Assembly: GCA_025531455.1 (NCBI GenBank)
Contig: JAMYHL010000020.1
Span: forward strand, 124,001 to 188,000
Direction: 5' to 3'
Source: Apiotrichum sp. Y4204
Taxonomy: Eukaryota > Basidiomycota > Tremellomycetes > Trichosporonales > Trichosporonaceae
DNA length: 64,000 nt
Positions 60,801 through 64,000 of this stretch are shown one piece after another; positions within the stretch are counted from its first letter, which is position 1, and the number at the start of each line of letters is the position of its first letter. Both the position numbers and the translations under genes were made by a program. The notes beneath the pieces were generated by a model that saw nothing but the letters and a program-made list of their open reading frames with translations, ran no database searches and was not told the DNA's origin.

Positions 60801-61562
60801 AGCCCTTCGCCGCAGCACTCCTCTCCAGTATCCCCCCAGGTCGTCAACTTTGAGGAATGGTCGGCGAAGAACGCCGAGGCGGTCATGGCTCTGCCGCATT
60901 TCAGGCCGCTGCGGCGGCAGGGCACGACGGCGAGTGCGAGCACGACGAGCACGATGACGAGCTCGGCGGGGCCGAGCATGAGCGTGATGAGCAGCGGTGT
61001 CAGTGGGCTGAGCACGTCGGCAGGAGCACCGAGCACCAACGCCGGCACGGTCGTGCCGACGAGCACGGCACGACGGAGCCGCCCCTCGTTGACATACTTC
61101 CCGTCGCGCGGCGCCGTGCCCGTGAACACCAGCAGCGACCGCGGCAAGCCGCCAAGCATCATCGACACCAGCCCGACACGCAGTCAACACTCGTTCGCGT
61201 TCAGCGCCTCCCCCTTTGATTCCGACGCTGTCGCCCCCGCCGTCGCCCCTGCTGTAGCGACCATCCCCGCCGTGCCAAAAGTACCCTCCGTCCCTGCCGT
61301 GCCCCCGATCGGAAGCAAGGCTGCCAATGTCGATGCGAAGACGCACACACGCCAACGCTCGCGCGAGGCCATGGCCCTCGACGGCGCGATTCAGCCCCCC
61401 GTGCCCCTCCGCGGCACGTACGACCTGACGCCGGGGCTCGAGTCGGGCCGCCGCCCGCGCAAGACAGGGCTCCCGAGGGCTGTGAGTGATTCTGATTAGT
61501 ATTTGGGTTCAAGGGCTGACGATCAGGACTTGCAGCGCTGGCTTGCGGACACGACGGGGTAG
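57807..61562 (+). CDS. large intrinsically disordered protein, His-rich N-terminus
   Basis: One exon of about 3.7 kb plus a short last exon encode about 1,235 residues. No catalytic domain, membrane segment or known family is visible. Regions in order: a His/Pro/Ser-rich N-terminus (HSHLHSHSHPHSYPL, residues about 18-50); Ser/Thr/Ala/Pro-rich sequence; a dense Arg/Glu/Asp tract (residues about 365-430) made of repeated RD/RE units; a short basic block (GLVRKLSFRTKDRAP); LTARREREWRAKLASLSI; and, near the C-terminus, VNFEEWSAKNAEAVMALPHF. A final intron, GTGAGT...GATCAG (61483-61528), joins RA to DLQRWLADTTG and a TAG at 61560-61562; unspliced, the frame stops at 61499. Its length, absence of stops and conserved-looking C-terminus support a real gene. 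A scaffold role in signalling is conjecture. Confidence 0.75.
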
Positions 61563-64000
61563 CGTGAAGCGGTATGGACAGTTGTATGTATCTATGGATA
61601 TCTAGTGGAGGATAGTTGTGAGATGTCATGTTACATGTGGAGCAGCCTTCTGCGGTTTTGTGGTCTTGTGATCTTGGCACCTTTCGAGCTAGTGAGCAGC
61701 GAAGGAGAGCTACAGTAGTGAGCACGAGACCAAGAAATGCGATAAACCGACACCCCGACGTCATGTCGGCCATACTCGACGTCAGCTGGTATGTGCCCAG
61801 CCCATTCCGTTATTCCGCAATCACATCGAGCATCAACCACTGTCGTCATTCACATAGTCTTGGCCGTAGATCACTGAGCTTAATCGAGATGCGTCACTGG
61901 CATGACTGGCATGACTCTTTCTCCCGACACGGAATCTCAGCTAGCTGATCAGCTGAGCGTCAGATCTTCAGAGTCGGCTACCGACAGGCAGACAGGGTCC
62001 GCAGGATACACGAGTTCCATTGCATTGCGGAGCAAACTCGCCAGATCACCAGATCGCCAGCTCGCCAAGCTCCAAGCAATCCGCATTCCAACAACATTGA
62101 TCGCAGCGCGCCGGAATGCCAAGTGTGCTGACGACGACCATGGCATGCCACCCAGCACCAAGACTTGTTCCCACAGTCACGGATACACAGATACCAGCTC
62201 GGCGCAGTGGCTGCTGTTGCCATGTTGCCATGGTGCCCGGCTGCGTGGGCGATCCTTGGCGCGGCGCGGCGCGGCTCGGCGCGTTGCGTTCGCTCTTTGC
62301 GATATGTCCCGTACCTGTATGCGTACCTGCGTGCCATTGATCCATTGAAAACTCGAGCAACGCTGCTGATCCGACATGGCCGGCCACAGCCTGCCATCTG
62401 CCGCAACCCTCCCCACCATTCCCAGATTCCCAGCATAGTCACCACTCAATAGAACTTTTCGGGAATTATGCAATCGTGTGCACCGCCCGTCGCCCGCCGC
62501 ACAGAGCAACCAACCCAATCGCGATCGGACGAAAATGAATGTCTCCACAAGAGTGTAAAAGTGCCGAGGGCGACAAAAGCCCAAAGGCTGTGTGTGGACA
62601 ACGAAAGGTGGGCAGAAAAGTGTACGTCTATCAAGCTTAAGCATACTCTGAACCCTGTGACCGCCCCAACGAACACACAGCAACACAACCACGAACCACG
62701 CAAAACTTGCACCGGGAGAGGTTCGGGATACCCGGCCAACTCCTTGAAACAGGGCACTGCGGGGCGTGTATTGTGTGTTTCCGCGCCGGGCCGTGCGGAC
62801 GGGGTCGTGAAGAGGGACGTTGGGAGGTACAGCATACAGCAGTAGTACTACTTTCGCTTCTCCCGAGTGGTCCTCGTATAAGAAAAGGGGCGGACCGGTG
62901 GACAACGGCATCGTGAGGGCGAGGGGCGGTGTTTCATTGTGTCTTATGCTTGTTATTGGAGAACAGGATGGGGTTCCGAACAATCAACCAGTGGCCAGTG
63001 GGAGACAAGACAGGGCGCGAACAGGGGAAGGAAATACAGTCGCCCACCAGCTGTGATCCGTGCAAAATGGCTCCAGAGCGTCCAAGCTTCAAAGCTCCCC
63101 CATCGATGGCCCATCCCGATCGCGACCTCAGCTTCCGGCGCGTACCTGTTGCCCTGGGGCGCGGCGGCCCCGTCGTGCGCGTCTCCTGATACGTCGATCA
63201 TGGCGTCTTCGGAACATGCTTGGCGAGCCTGGACTGCATTTCATGTATTTCAATTGTATTGAACGTTGTATGCATTTTTCTTGGCGTGGATTGAATTCCG
63301 AACCCGCTCGTTGCTCGTCGTAGCTCGCGGAGACATACGCTACACAAGATTGAGTGGAGGAAAGCACTGCATCACCCATTTGCGCCTGTGTGGGTGATAC
63401 AAATTGCCGCTGGGCCGATCAGCCATCACGGCGGCGCATAGCTGCGCCTGCCGGACAATAGTATATCCTCCGCGTGTAGCGTGTATAGCGTGTAATAGCA
63501 TAGCCTCGTTAATTGCCCGTAGCCAGGTATCCAGCAGGGAAGCGAGTATGCATCGTGTGCCCTGTCCGGGGTCGGACGGTTGCGGCGGTGGCGAGATGAA
63601 TGGTGAGAAAGTGGGAAAGTGTGATTGGAGCCTCTGAATGTGTGGCCATGGGCCACCTCGATGCTCCATGCGAGTCGCCGCGTTGCGGAATTGCGGAATG
63701 GTATGCGTACCGTCCTGCGCCTCGCGGACAATAGAGGTAGCAGATGGCGGGCGTCACGCTGGCCGCTGGCCGCTGGCGTCGCGGAGCGCGGCGCATTCCT
63801 TTGCACACTGCTACTCTGTCCATGCATGCCCGAGTTCCGGGCATCTGGTCCGGGGGTGGCGCTCGGCCCAGCAGGAAAATGCATGAGCACATGAGCATGC
63901 CTGATGCCTGCTGGAGCTGGTGGTGCCGCTGGTGCCACTGGTGTCCGGTGGTGCTAGTCGGCCAGCGACGTCACTGGTGACGCCGCCAGTGCTATTCCTA
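61563..64000. other. 2.4-kb region without recognisable genes
   Basis: From the end of the large disordered-protein gene to the window edge. GC-rich repeats of GGCGC type lie at 62260-62285. Frames of 130-270 codons on the minus strand (62177-62983) begin with non-ATG codons and have no protein character. The region may be the promoter of a gene beyond the window. Confidence 0.45.

Noticed and set aside
62177..62983. 268-codon minus-strand frame near the window end
   Set aside because: First codon is TTG and the sequence resembles no protein; Arg/Ala-rich end reflects GGCGC repeats.

Overview
The window is nuclear DNA of a GC-rich, intron-dense basidiomycete yeast. Nearly every gene is split by many 32-60 nt introns with GTRNGT donors, CTGAC/CTAAC branch sites and short acceptor spacing. 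Protein features (a PP2C starting MGQTLSEP, a BOR1 anion exchanger, a BRD7/9-like bromodomain protein, a CHR chromate transporter) suggest Tremellomycetes, possibly Trichosporonales; the order is inference. No bacterial operon, CRISPR array, rRNA operon or intact transposon was seen.

Layout. 1-5.3 kb: 5' part of the gene for ribosomal protein uL23 (RPL25, minus) and a PP2C phosphatase (plus). 6.2-16.1 kb: a long-chain acyl-CoA synthetase ending in the peroxisomal signal AKL, a WHIM/PHD chromatin protein (minus), SUMO (SMT3) and CTP synthase (URA7, minus). 16.9-21.1 kb: a putative membrane-anchored glycosyltransferase and a fungal protein with a C-terminal cysteine cluster, both minus. 24.6-29.6 kb: enolase, with a remarkable AT-AC intron, and the GPI-anchor synthesis subunit GPI1 (minus). 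30.7-34.8 kb: a small Cys-rich protein, a chromate-type transporter and a secreted ricin-B-like lectin (plus). 34.9-41.2 kb: VPS36, the mitochondrial ATPase inhibitor IF1 and BOR1 (all minus). 42.6-52.5 kb: a bromodomain protein, a PMP3-type proteolipid (minus), a BUD21/UTP16-like nucleolar protein whose long intron holds a C/D snoRNA of the snR55/SNORD33 type, the GGTase-I beta subunit CDC43 (minus) and an Aa_trans amino-acid transporter. 52.6 kb: tRNA-Cys(GCA) with an intron. Then comes about 5 kb without recognisable genes, one very large disordered-protein gene (57.8-61.6 kb), and about 2.4 kb without recognisable genes.

Most genes are unrelated housekeeping functions: translation, rRNA processing, GPI and prenyl modification, ESCRT-II sorting, lipid activation and ion transport. 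They do not form one pathway. The strongest unusual signals are the AT-AC intron in the conserved SRGNPT region of enolase, the intron-encoded snoRNA in a ribosome-biogenesis gene, and a 7-nt microexon in the acyl-CoA synthetase.
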